The notes under the pieces: generated by a model
What the model was told of the DNA's origin: nothing
The model's input: the letters and a program-made list of their open reading frames with translations, nothing else
Database searches by the model: none
In this document: positions 1 through 19,636 of the stretch, piece after piece
Position numbering within the stretch: the first letter of the stretch is position 1
Layout of the letters: each line of letters starts with the position of its first letter
Made by a program: the position numbers and the translations under genes
DNA from: Marisa cornuarietis
Lineage: Eukaryota; Mollusca; Gastropoda; Architaenioglossa; Ampullariidae
Direction of reading: 5' to 3'
Assembly (NCBI GenBank): GCA_004794655.1
Contig: SMMW01000041.1
Location: forward strand, 372,001-436,000
DNA: 64,000 bases

Positions 1-177
1 AACACACATCATAATGAATTAGTCTTACATGGATAATGGTTAATATAGTATAAACATTATTAAAATGCCACTAATATAGGCATTACATTGCACATGAGTA
101 TCATCGTAACTCTGGGTACCTTTAATTCATTTCACATGGGAATGCTAAGACATGATAAGTGCTAGACAGCCACTCAC

Positions 178-258
178 CTCTGATTGCGTCACTCTCACTT
201 CGGCCATTCCAAGATTTGTTAATTTCTTAGCGAAAGCAGCAAGCACTCTTTTAAGCAT
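178..258 (-). CDS. possible first coding exon of a divergent gene (partial)
   Basis: On the minus strand an ATG at 258 opens 27 codons ending at a strong donor (GAG then GTGAGT, intron from 177). The peptide begins MLKRVLAAFAKKL and ends VRVTQSE; its start is basic and amphipathic. The next exon would lie off the left edge, so the reading cannot be checked here. The head-to-head arrangement with the PSMC5 ATG at 580 makes a shared promoter possible. I recognise no family. It may be chance: one short ORF plus one donor is weak evidence. Confidence 0.3.
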
Positions 259-575
259 TTATTTTCACTGCATCAGAACAATGAGTATGAATAACTGTCA
301 CATAATTCGACAATGTGAATGGTATGCACTGTACTTTACACTGTTTACGGTTCTTGCATTTAATATTACGTTCTTGTGACTGGAAGGAAACATCCATTGC
401 ACATGAAATGCAGTCAATTATTCAAGTTAATAATTGCTTTTAAAAATGATGCGTAAAGGGTGAATGCAAAAACTTACACCGCTTTCCTTTGTATATTTTC
501 TTGAAATCTAGGCATGCACACCATGAACAAGTCAACGAGAGTTATGTCCCATGTCTACTTTTTAACGTCGCGAGC
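259..575. promoter_or_regulatory. presumed PSMC5 promoter interval, possibly bidirectional
   Basis: This AT-rich stretch lies between the candidate divergent exon (ATG at 258, minus) and the PSMC5 start (580, plus). I see no clear TATA box at a fixed distance from the start codon. That is compatible with the TATA-less, short-leader promoter type expected for a housekeeping gene with a TISU-like start. The assignment rests on position only. Confidence 0.35.
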
Positions 576-579
576 CAAG

Positions 580-7683
<7,104 letters not shown>

Positions 7684-8167
7684 TCGCAAAGGATGGTCAT
7701 CAGTGTGTGAAATCATTCTGGCCCGTCATTTCTCATTACTGGTAGAGTGGTGGTAGAATATTAAAATTCTGTGTTTTTTTTGTACAGTGCAGCTAAACCT
7801 TATCCAGTAACATTGATCAAGCTATTTGGACATTGGAGATTTTATGGATTTCTTTTCACCAAAGTTTTAGGTTTCACATTTGTCCTAAATTTGTATTTAT
7901 TAGTCATTTACTTCCAAGACTATCTGTTGTAAAACTACCAAAGGTTGGATTGTCTGGATGGATAGTGATCATCAGCCTCAGCTATAAAGGCTGGTGGGTG
8001 AAAAAGGATACAATCTGTCACCATTGATAAGATCGTTTCTGGATTTGCATTTTGCTATTCTATAGAAACCAGCCAACGATAAAACTCTTTTGTCTTACTA
8101 TGCGAGATGAAAGCAAGAGAAGTTGTCCAGGATACAAAAAGCTATTCACATGACTTTGATGTTTGAA

Positions 8168-8173
8168 AATAAA
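8168..8173 (+). terminator. candidate PSMC5 poly(A) signal AATAAA
   Basis: AATAAA lies about 485 nt downstream of the PSMC5 stop codon on the coding strand, in AT-rich sequence. It is the clearest hexamer I noted downstream of the stop. Position and motif are the only evidence. Confidence 0.4.
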
Positions 8174-10098
8174 CTTTTTTTAAAGCTATATCTTTGTAAT
8201 GACATTAACTTGTTTGCATATTCAGGTGTACCCATGCATTCTCTTATTGTGTTCTTAATTTTTCTATTTTTAATTTTGCTGCACAAGTGGCTGCCTTTTC
8301 TTGTTGCAGTGTTGTGGCAAGGTGTAATGCATAATGTATGTCGTGTTTTATTTTACAACTTTTTCAAAAAATTTAAATACAGCTGCATTTCTTGTGAAGA
8401 GTTAAGCACAGTGGTTAGCACCTTTTCAAGTGTTCAAACACTCTGGTCGGATGGTTAAAAAAAATTTGACTCATTTATGTCCAGAGACTTAATCTTTGTT
8501 CCAATCCCAAACACAGGTACATGATATACTTATAATTCTTGTTTTGTCTGTATTAGCTGTTTCTGTGGTTTTTCAGGTATTTTGTCATAAACTAACACTA
8601 TAGCTGGTACTTGTCATGTAATTGCCTCTGGCATTGCTGAACACACAGTCACAGCTGCTCATTCATGCACTACAGCTCCACAGTCACTTGCTCGGCCAGA
8701 GGCAGGTGATAGCCATTTAAACCACTAACGAGCAAAACCAAAACAAAGTGAACAGTACAAATTTATCAACAGTCTAAAATAGAAAGCGATGAAGGGAACA
8801 AATGGCCCACACAAAAATGAAAGGATGCAGGACAAACTGATGCATGGCTGTCTAAACCACCCAACAGAAGTGGACATAGAAAATAATACACACTGCAATG
8901 TGAAACTAAAAGGAGACACAAACAAAATTTTAATGAGGCCTTTTAAACAGGGAGGATGACATAGGGGAATACTGTCACAGTCCTTTCTTCTCCTTCCTGG
9001 TTCTGGTCACATTGCAGTGCAACGTCCTAGTGCTGAATGCCTTCATCACAGGGAGGCTCTATACCATCCTGTACTACAGACTGACACAAAGTTCACAAAG
9101 ATGGGCAGAACCTGATGTTAGCCTGGAGGAAGAAGGAAAATTAATGTGCAGCAGGATAAAGTTGAACAAAAAAACACACATGGCTTTGTTATGGGTCTAT
9201 TGATCAGCTGCTCAACAAACAGTGGAACTGTTCCAAGGAAAGCAGTCTCCCACTGTATTGACTGTCTGGCACTGCCTGCTGCCAGGAGATGACTAGGCAG
9301 GGCATGCCAATCCCTGGGGCTCACATAAATATTTGGCAAGGGTTGGAACTAGACCCAACCAATGGCCAACACCCACACCATCCAATTCTTTGAATATACA
9401 CGTGGAATAATCTGTCATGATGTAGTACAGGTATTCTGTGACTGCATCCTACATAGTCTCTTCATAATTACACAAATGTTTGTGCCGGTACATACAGACA
9501 TTAGCAAAATGTGTACAAACAGCAGAATTCTTTTTTTTTTAAAGACTTAAAAGAATATCAGCAGCTGTCATAGAAATATTTAACCTGATTTAACAAAGTA
9601 TAATTTAAGCAGGGACAGAAACTTCCTTTATAAATGAATTCTTGGAGACAGAATCTTAACATTTTGATAAGACTCATAATATCAGATAAAGAACACCTTA
9701 AATGCATGCATCATCATTCTGATGTAATATAAGCTTTAAAGAATCAAACTGTTTGTTTGCCCACTGCTTAAAAAGTAGCTACATAAATTGTCACCCAAAC
9801 AGTCCAGTTAGTATGCTTTTAAGGATACCCACCAATGAAGGACGTCCAGTCTCTCTGCCAAAGTATGCTTTGTTTTACAAATGTTAGTCCAACTGGAACT
9901 CCCCAACTCAGTTGATATAAACAGGTAGAATGTAGACTATTGTAATCTAGTTATTACTAAGAGTTCAACAATAAAATGAACAAATGCATTTTCTTTCAAG
10001 TCTGCATTAAAATAAATCTATGATAAGCAGACCAGCATAAAGAGGTGGAGACAATATGGTTATTGAACACTAATCACTGCATGAATTTCAGTGGAGTT
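8174..10098. other. convergent intergenic region between PSMC5 and the laminin-like gene
   Basis: The 3' ends of the two genes face each other here. No ORF looks coding. A tRNA-like stretch near 8400-8460 (CAGTGGTTAGCACC) may be a decayed SINE head. A more GC-rich block (about 8640-9340) has no recognisable domain and could be unclassified repeat. The remainder is AT-rich and probably includes the 3' UTRs of both genes. Confidence 0.4.
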
Positions 10099-10367
10099 TC
10101 ACAGTACTGGCATGATTGGTACAACGGTAGAGCTGTCAATCTCAAGGTCATTGGCGTCTAATATTCTAAGTTTGCTAAGTTCAGATGAGTCACTGAAAGA
10201 AAGAAAACACTTGCTAAGTCAGTTGTTTTAGCCATCACTAAAGTCGGTAAAAGGCACTGTCAGCACTGTTTCTCCTTGTACTGGATGACTTGATTACTGG
10301 CTTTAAAACAGCTGCGCATCAGGCAGCCCTGAGCTCTGCTTTCATTAGTTCACACTATTTAGCTGGC

Positions 10368-13300
10368 TCAGCAAGCAAATTCCAAAGAACATGTTTCTGT
10401 AAGGTCAACACCAACCAACATAGGCAACTTCACGTCGGATGTTTCTGGCATTTCTAAATCTGGCAGAGGGCGCTGGCATGTCTGGAGATCATTGGTTTGT
10501 GCATAGTCTGCAAGGTTGATGTACCTGCATACCCAGCAATTTCACATAATAATTTTTTTTAAACGAAATCTAGGCTGTTGACAAGGTTTTGAAAAAATTC
10601 TGGCATGTTTTATTTAGACACAACTCTTTTCCATGACAGCTTTACGTTCAACAATTTAACCCATGATGATGGTGTTGAACATGATGTGAAAATCAGTGAT
10701 GACAAAACTGCTTGTAGTTTTCAATGAATCTCAGTGCTGTTTATTAATCTAGTTTTAGGTAAAAGAAACTGCTATTAATATGTGCTACATCTCACCGATT
10801 GCCAATGACCAGTTGGGCCACGTCGCCAACCAGTGAGTGCTCAGGGTCGTTGACATCAGGACCCACAGTTACCTGATGAGGACCGTTGATGTCAGAGGCT
10901 ATTGACCAGAACCCTGCATAGTTGGTGTCCTTTGATTCTCCCCATGCCTTGTATCTCACACTACAACAGCATAACAACCACAAGGCAACTTTAGCCATTT
11001 ATCAGAAATAATCAACAGTGAATGGCTAATGAAGATATTCACCTTTGCCATTTTCTCACATCATACATATGTAAAAACAAGAAGACACATGTGAACTTAA
11101 TACAATCATGTTCTTTGCTTACTTTTTGCCATCATCAGTAATGGTCAGAAGGCTGAGAGGCTCTGTGATACCATCAGGACGTTTCAGAGTGACATCTTTG
11201 TCTCCTGTGCTGATATGGAGACCAGAATCAGTTGAAGATATTTCAGCCTGAAACTTCTGTTTGTTGGAAGAAATATTTGAGAGAGAGAGGGTGTGAGGTA
11301 TTAATTATATTAGCAATAAACACCGTATATCTGAATAGCTAAACACTGTTTGTGTGTGTAGATGATGATGACAGTGATAGGCTCTAAAATGCATTTGTTT
11401 CAAAGGCAATAAAAAAAATTAATAGCTTGAAGATTTGGAGACAAGTTTATTGGGCCATGTATACACTTTTATGCTAAACATCAATTTGTTTTTTAAATAA
11501 TAGGGTTTAGCTTAATACAAAATCCTCAAATTTTGTAGTTCTAAACAAATATTCCCCCTCTTCTATTTGCAAGATATTAACATTTTCCTCAATACAGAAT
11601 GAAATGACTATGTCTTTTAAATGGGTTCTCAGCTGTAACATTGATGATATAACCCACGACTGATTTAAGCTTTGCACATGTCCATGTTCAAATGGATGCA
11701 AACAGCAGAGTAGTAAGTAACTATTTATTTTTTAATTGTATCCGAGTTTACAAACACACTCAAGACACATAGCTAATGCATCTGAACAGTTCATATGCAA
11801 GCTCTATTACCTAAACAAAACCAGATAATGGAAGTAAACATAATTCTTGAATGTTCTTAGCATGAGATTTCTCACCCCTTCTCTTGTGTAACTAAGCAGT
11901 GGCCCTCGCCCATTTGGAGAAAACAGCACAGCCACAATGTCTGACTTGTCAAAGGTGCCCAGATCGATGCCTTTGCTGTTTATATCAAACTGCACACAGC
12001 TTGACCACACCTAGGGGAAGTAATCGCCATGTGTTTAGAGTGGAAGATTGTCTGGGTTCAGGTTCCCTCCCCACTCCACCATTTAGGCTGCTGACACCAA
12101 GGAATGAGAATAATTTTTTCTAATATTTGTGTACATGGTAATCACATTTACTATTAATTAATATTACAGACAAATAGTTTATACAATTTTATAAAGTTCT
12201 AAAGCTTGGCCCTTACTCAACTATCCAATGTGCCTCACATCCGTTGACTTTTCTACATGTACTTCTGGGTGTGATGTAATGAGCCAAACTATAGAAAAAA
12301 GTTAGGGTCTGATAGTCTATTTGAAGTGCATTTTTGGATGGCTTACTCTTTCTTGATGGCACGTGCCAACAAACACACCGATCGCATGGTCGGCTTGTTC
12401 CTTTGACAAAGGTTTGTTGTCAATTTCTAGTTTTTGAAGACAGCCGATTAAGGGTCTGAAAAAGAACATGAAGTATTGGAGCTAGCTGTAGATTAATCGA
12501 TGGAATTTTATTTTGTCTTGTCTTTGATGATCTGCAGTCCAGTGTATTTCACAGAGATAGTAAAAAGTAGAGCTGTTCTCTCAGGAAAAAGAACAAAACG
12601 GAGTACCTGTAACTGGATTTCTCGAAGTAATGCTGACTTGTTACAAAGGCCCCAGCAACTATACCATCTGCCATGCCTGTGAGTAAACGAGGGGTTCCTT
12701 TTTCTATGGTGAAGGCACCATCCTTACCATCAAGTTCTGGGTATGTGGTGCTGTCACTGTACTTAATCTGAACAAAATATTGGAAAATATATTACACTGC
12801 AAAAAGATAAGAGACAGTCATCACATAGTGTAGATTGGAATGGAAAATGAATCTGCACTTTTCACAAGTTTTTGTTTGCTTTTATGTGCATTTGTTTTCA
12901 TTTAGTAGTTTTTATGTTTGTATCCCAAAGGCAGACGGCACCTTTTACCTTTAATGTGTGAAACTTGCCATCAGTGAAGTTGTTCTGACGGCTGCGCAAA
13001 ATGACAGATTCTGATGGAGTGGTGGTGTCTATCATAACAGCACCACCATCAAGCATCACTCGAAGAAGAAACCTCTGAAAGAGACCATGAAATGTCAATG
13101 AGAATGTGGTTCAGTATATGAAAAATTGCAGCCCTATGCTCCTCAAGAAGTACTAAGGAATAAACTAAACTAATATGAAAAGTTACAAACTACAAAAGCA
13201 TGTGACATGCATGGTGGTCTATTCCATTTATTAATAAATAGGGCCAAATACTGTATCTGTCTTATAAAAGTCTTCATAAAATCACTGTCTTAATAAATGA

Positions 13301-16300
13301 TTCTTAGAGTTTTTTCTGAAAGTGAGCATGTACTTTTTTTTTCAAATGTGCAACACTTAAAATGTGCAGCTTACCTGTCTTTGGTTCACAACATGTAGAA
13401 GCGCTGCTGATGACTGAAGTGTCCGAAACTGTAAATGAACAGTTTGCACTGTCCTTCTCTGTGGTAAGACTGTTGCAGGAAAGTGCAGAAATCCAGCTCC
13501 TTCGAACACCAATGAACTGCCACCATGTGTCTCAGAACTGAAATGGAAAAGCAACACTGTGCACTTCTCTGTTTAGTCACTTTTTATGGTCTCTTCTGTT
13601 GGATAAATGTAATTATATACTATATAACTGAATACATCATTAATACATCATCAAACACACCAGTAAGAGATAGTTCACTGCATCTGTGCACAGCTCCCAG
13701 GCAAACTAGATTTTGCACAAACACTGCTTAATTAGTTTGTTCAAAAATATTGCCTAATTTATCATAAGGAAACACACACCACTGGCTTGTACAGAGTTGT
13801 GGTGTCTCGCCTTGGCTGGATGTGTGCAGGAGGGGCATGGCCTGACTGTTGACCTTTAGCCCCGCAAGACAGCCTGTCCAGACGTCACGGCTTAATGAAA
13901 ACTAGATAAAACAGCCAATCACGAGATGAAACTATAATTTTAAAAAAGTGAGTTACTTTTTAATCTATCTGTTGCTATGCATGTGTATAATGTACAAGCT
14001 GTCATAGATTTAGGGAAAATGGCAAAGGAAGTTCCGTGACACTAAGGTCATTGGGGAGTGAGAAATTAGAGCTCTCTCTTGTCTCAGGACCACTTTTCTC
14101 CCTCGCTATGTTTCCCAACCCTCTATGGAGTCAAGTACCCACTGTACAGCTGGTTCATCTGAGGGAAGTATGCTGCATTACACTTGCAAGTGTGCACACC
14201 TTTGGATTCACTAGAGTGACTACACTAGACCATCCTTTTCTACATATCATGTAGCAGGTTAGATGTTGAATGCATGTGTGAAGTGCTTGCATGTAGGGCT
14301 TCTTGCATTTCAGTTTTTAGCTAACAAAATATGGCCAGATGCATATCATTTGTGATAAACGTATGCCATGGCAAATGTGTTATAAAAAAATTATGACTAG
14401 TTTTAATGAGATTTAAAGTGTGCAAAGCACCATTGTTACCGGTTCTGTCTCTGACACTCCTCCAATGTAGGCATGTATAGGGGGAGGTTGTAGCAAGGCA
14501 ATGTCAGACATTCTGACATCTGTTTCTGTCACCTCTTTTCCATCTTGTGAAGCAACACGCAACAACAGACTGGTTCCCGCTCTTGAGAAAAAAAAATGTT
14601 GCTCTTCATTAAACTAGTTTTAACACTGCAAATTGCAAAAAAGTTTCTGTTCTGAGTCTGTGTACCATTCCATCCCTAAAACACATGAAGTCCACAAAAG
14701 TTTCTCGTGAGTTAACTGAGACGAAACAAGAATTACAAGGACTTATTTAAATTTTCCATTTTCAATCAAAATTCATTTTGAAAGTAAAAAAAAAATATTA
14801 CATACTAAAATGAAGACTACACAGTTTATATCATGTAGTGTGCTGATTGTTTGATCATCATGCAGAAAAATTTAAAGAAATATTTTAAAATGTTCAGACA
14901 AACACAAAGAAGCATGTGCTAGAAAAGATTCCAGCAGTGTTGACAGCTAGTGTGGAGTGGACGGAATGTGATAAGTGGATAGAATCTCACCTGCTAACTC
15001 TGATGTCATACCATTTATCCTCTACCAAGGTCAGGTCTGATGACACTTTGCTCAAGACTTTGCCATTAGTGCCATAAGCTGTTACCAAAGCTTTCTTTTT
15101 TTCTACGGACAGACTCAAAGATACCTGCAGAAATTTAACAATTTAAAATAACTAAAAATAGGAAAAAGAACGGAAGTACAAAAAGAGAAAGAAAGATGTA
15201 AATTAAACAGTTTAGAAAATTTGTTGAAAAGATAAGGAGAATAAGATTTGAGTGTGCTGTTTGTCAACAAATCATGACTGCAAAGCTTATTCCATCTTAC
15301 AAACATCCAAACACAAATATACAGAAAAAGCGCAAATTAAGTATGCAGAAATTTTTTTACATTAATGCCAAAACAACAGGGGCTTGAGACGCTCGAAAGT
15401 GTTGAACTGTATGCATGCATCTATAATGTGAACAGCGTGAGTTACCGAGCTGTTCCCCTTGACGAAAAGAATCGGCCCATCATTTTTCTCATTCCGGACG
15501 CAAACATCGATTGTTGTTGTGAGTGACGGCGTGATGTCGTCGTGTACAACAGGAATGGACAGGTAGCCATTGCCAGTCTTTGCGACAGAAAGCTGAAAAT
15601 TGAAAGAACTTTCGATTATCAGAAATTACTCATTCAGTATTCTGTTTTAGTGCATATTAAACCAGTTTTTAAATATAGGCCAAAGAAGAAGAAAAAAATG
15701 CTTGGTAAGTTCACTCTGCATAATTCTTTTCGAAAAACTTTCTTTTTATTATTTCCCTTTCTTTCACTTGCTTTTCTGTATCACATCCATTCTGACCGTA
15801 AAAAAAAGAAAGTGTTGTAAATGTTTTCAAAGTTGGGACATTATGGTTGGAAATACATCGCGACTTTTGCGAAGAAAACGCAAGGTAAATCTAAACATTG
15901 TTAAACCGTTTACCTGCATGCTCTGAAGCAATGCTCGAGCTCTTTGCACCTGTAATCTCAAGTGCGAGATATTGGCACGCAGGGCTTGAATCTGACGGCT
16001 GGCCTGGTCGCACGTGCGAGGCAGCACCTTCCTTATGTTAGCAATGGCCTGCGTGTTGCTTCGCACTTCACTCACTGCACGCATATAAACACACGCATAA
16101 CGCACACACAGCATAAAATATGCAGACACGTCATAACATTTTCCAAAAGAAAGCAGGCAATGGCTACCTTTTTGAAAGGCCTCGATGATAACCGATGTGT
16201 CATCGCTGTCTACTTTGTCCGCTTCTGGTTGCCCTGGAGACTGCCCAGTCTTGTTGACTGTCGCCTCGGCCAGTGCACGCTCCGCAATGTGCACGGCTCT

Positions 16301-16424
16301 ATCCATGCGTTCCTTGACCAAGCTGTGGAACCTTGATGTGGAAACATGAAGACAGTGTAGAAGACAAGAAGACACGGTACCTTAATACGAATGTCCATGT
16401 GTATGTGCCTACGTGCGTCTGCAG

Positions 16425-16493
<69 letters not shown>

Positions 16494-17160
16494 ACATATG
16501 TGTGTGTGGTTGCATATGTACGCATGCATGCATGTATGTGTGGAGTGTCGCGGGTCAGTAGACTGCTGAATCTGAGAGACTCAAATTTCTTTAGACACAC
16601 TGAAATAAAACAAGTCACGAGAGAGAGAGAGAGAGAAAGACAAAGCTGTATACAAACTTTTTATTTTTTTATAAAAAAAAGCCATATTCCATATTTCAGA
16701 TTTCTCTCAGTCTGACTTATAAGAGCCAGATATAAAATAAGTAAGTGCAAACACACGCGAGTAAAAAGCCAAAACAGCACTCGATTTGAACTCCTGCACC
16801 AACAAAAAGGTGATTTTGTATTCCTACAGCCCCATAAAGATATTCGATTCCGTTACAGTAAACCTTTACCTGCTGACCCTTTCGCTTAAATCTCTGGCCA
16901 TCTTGGTGGTGTTGTCGGCATGTACGATGAAATTTTGTACTACAGGCTTCAAATCTTTCCAATTTTTGTACGCGGTCGCAGTGTCCTCCGTTAATTTCTC
17001 CACGCTCTGCCAGCGCTTAGAAGCTTCTACAGTGTGGAAAAGACCAAGAATGTTATGAAGCTGATAAACCATCTGTTTTGTGTAATAATAATAAAAATAA
17101 TTTATTTACTCAGTTTTTGGAAGACCATCTGGCTCATATTAACATCAAATATTGCTGGTT

Positions 17161-17201
<41 letters not shown>

Positions 17202-19595
17202 AAAAGAAAAGTTACCACTGCCTTTTTGGTATGCATCTGGATGAAAAAGTCTTTGAAGAGATCATCATAATGACACAGAGAGAACTAAATACAATGAGAG
17301 AGGAAATGACAATAATTTTGCAGATAAAGTCAACTGAAACGGTTGTTACCATATGGCTGTATCAAATAAAAGGTTTACGAGTTTCATAAAGTATAGAAAA
17401 AGAGAATTTTTTTCTCAAATTAATATGAAAGCACGGTGTTTAAAAAATCTAAATATTTTTTTCTTTCACTTTCCTGGTCTGTGAAACTCATCATGATTTT
17501 CTTTTTTTTTTTTGGGTGTTGAATGTGGCATCATAAAGTTTTTTTTCCGCACATACCATTTGTTCTGTCGTAGACCTGGTCCGCACGCTGTACAACATCA
17601 TTACTCCTCAGGTTGACGCCATCCAGGTAGACTGATAGCTTCTCTCCTGAAATTATGTCATCAGGGGTTTCTTCTACATCAGGGCCAAGCAACCAGTGCC
17701 CGCATATGCCATGTGTGTGTGTTTGTGTGTGTGAGTGAGAGAGAGGGAGGGAGACAACTTAAAACTTATCGAAAGAATTAAATATCAGGTTCACAAGAAA
17801 AAGGATGGAATTGCAACATAAAAATGATTCCTCTTTTCCTGGAATAAAAATAGGAATGTGTTTTTGCGCACTAAAGAGAAATTAAATCTTGGATACTGTG
17901 AAATGAAGGTTGTTTAATGCAATCTTCTATCACTATGCCGTGCATTCTCAAAAACTCAACTTATCTTAGATTTTTGTTCAAAATTCGCAAAAAAATTTGG
18001 ACAAAAAATAGTATTAAAACGTGAGTTCCATCCACTAAAATTAATCCCTTGACTGGTACAGGTCGTTGGGGAGAACACATGGGCAGACGGGGCAGGTGAC
18101 AAAGTGCGCCACTCAGGCCTTTCTTGGGTGACAGTGAGCAGGTCCCACACAGGACGACTTGTCCACCTCTCCACGTTCGTAAGTCAGTTCTTTCCTCTGG
18201 TCACCAGGGCGTCGACTATCTTCCAAGGTATCTTGAAGTTTCGTGCTGGGTCACATGGCCAACCCAGATCAGCATACGCCACTTAACTTTTGCAAGCAGT
18301 GGTGCCTAGTGTCCTGCGAGTGTAGCGACCGTGTTTCGTGCAAAGTCATTAGTCTTATGTTCCCTGTAAGAGTTCCAGAGCAGCCTCTTCGAGCACTTGC
18401 TCGCGAATGCCTGGATTCTCCAATCCGCATCGGCGATCAGAGTCTGTAAAGCAATATCGAAACTACGAGGGACTTGTACAGATTGTACTTCGCACTAAGC
18501 CTGATGTTCTGGCTGCGCCAGGCCTTGGCCACCCTAGCTGTCGCGATTCTGATGTGGCTGATGATCTGTCGTGGAGCTGTCAGCTTTAGAGAGGGTGGCT
18601 CCCTGTTTACCTCTTCGAGCCATACTTCGTTCATTTATATCTCCGCGTTGCCGTCGCCCACGACCACGACCACGAGTTTACTCTTGTCTCCGTTCCATAT
18701 ATATTTGAACTGTTTTTCAGTCTGTAGGTAAGATCTTGAAGTTCTCTGTTAGTGTCTGCTATCAGATCAATGTCGTTTGATAAGCGTAGGTTGCAATCGG
18801 CCTTGAACCGATGAAAATGGAAGTGTGATGGTCGGGGAGAGTTTCTCGAATGATGTTCTTCAAATGACTGAGGTCCCGTGTTCACCTTGGTGAGAGCCTT
18901 TTGTAATAGGTTGACCTTTTGGCTGTAATCCTGTGCCATTCCCTCTTCTATGCTTCGGTAGTGGCCCTCAATCCAGTTCTCCCTAGCTGCCACCATCCCT
19001 TTGCTGATGGCACAATTCACTTGTATTTGAAAGCTGTTTCGGTTTCACTTTTCCTTTCTTTCCTCATTTGGTCACAAAGATCTAGAATGTCATTGGTGAC
19101 CCAAGGCTGTCTTGTTTCTTTAACGCCCAATCCCTTCCTGGGTTGTTGAGAGCTGCGCCTCCTTGATGCTTCCAGCGAGGGTGTCCACATCACAGTCCAC
19201 CACGTTCAGTGCGGCAAATGTACCTCCAACTTTGACCTTGAAGAGTTCCGCAACGACAGGGTCTTGCATATTTTCCAAATTAAAGCAAATTCGGGGAGGG
19301 GGAGTGTTTGAGCGGCGTTTCAACTTAAAGCTCAGTAAAACAAGGTCATGCTTATGTCAGGATCTAGATGTCCTCGTCTTGGCCTTGTTGACCCTAGATT
19401 TGAAGTGTATAGCAAGCAAGATGTAGTTGACTTTATTATGAACCAAACCCCCCGGAGAGTGTCAAGTTGTATCTTGATTTCTTGTGGGAATGTAGGGTAT
19501 TGGCTAATCCGCTAATGTGAGTCAATGGCTATGTGCAAACATTATGAGACTGAGGCCCCTCTTGGTTTCGCCAAGGCCAATTCCCCCCCCCCCCC

Positions 19596-19636
<41 letters not shown>

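Noticed and set aside
15827..16375. Continuous 182-codon minus ORF as a single gene
   Set aside because: It joins two real exons of the laminin-like gene (16331-16168 and 16074-15914) through an intron that happens to be open; both exons have proper splice sites.
16210..16533. ORFs with long His-Thr or Cys-Val runs (also at 19529-19813, 23297-23641 and 29901-30157)
   Set aside because: They are translations of (TG)n/(CA)n microsatellites and surrounding introns, not proteins.
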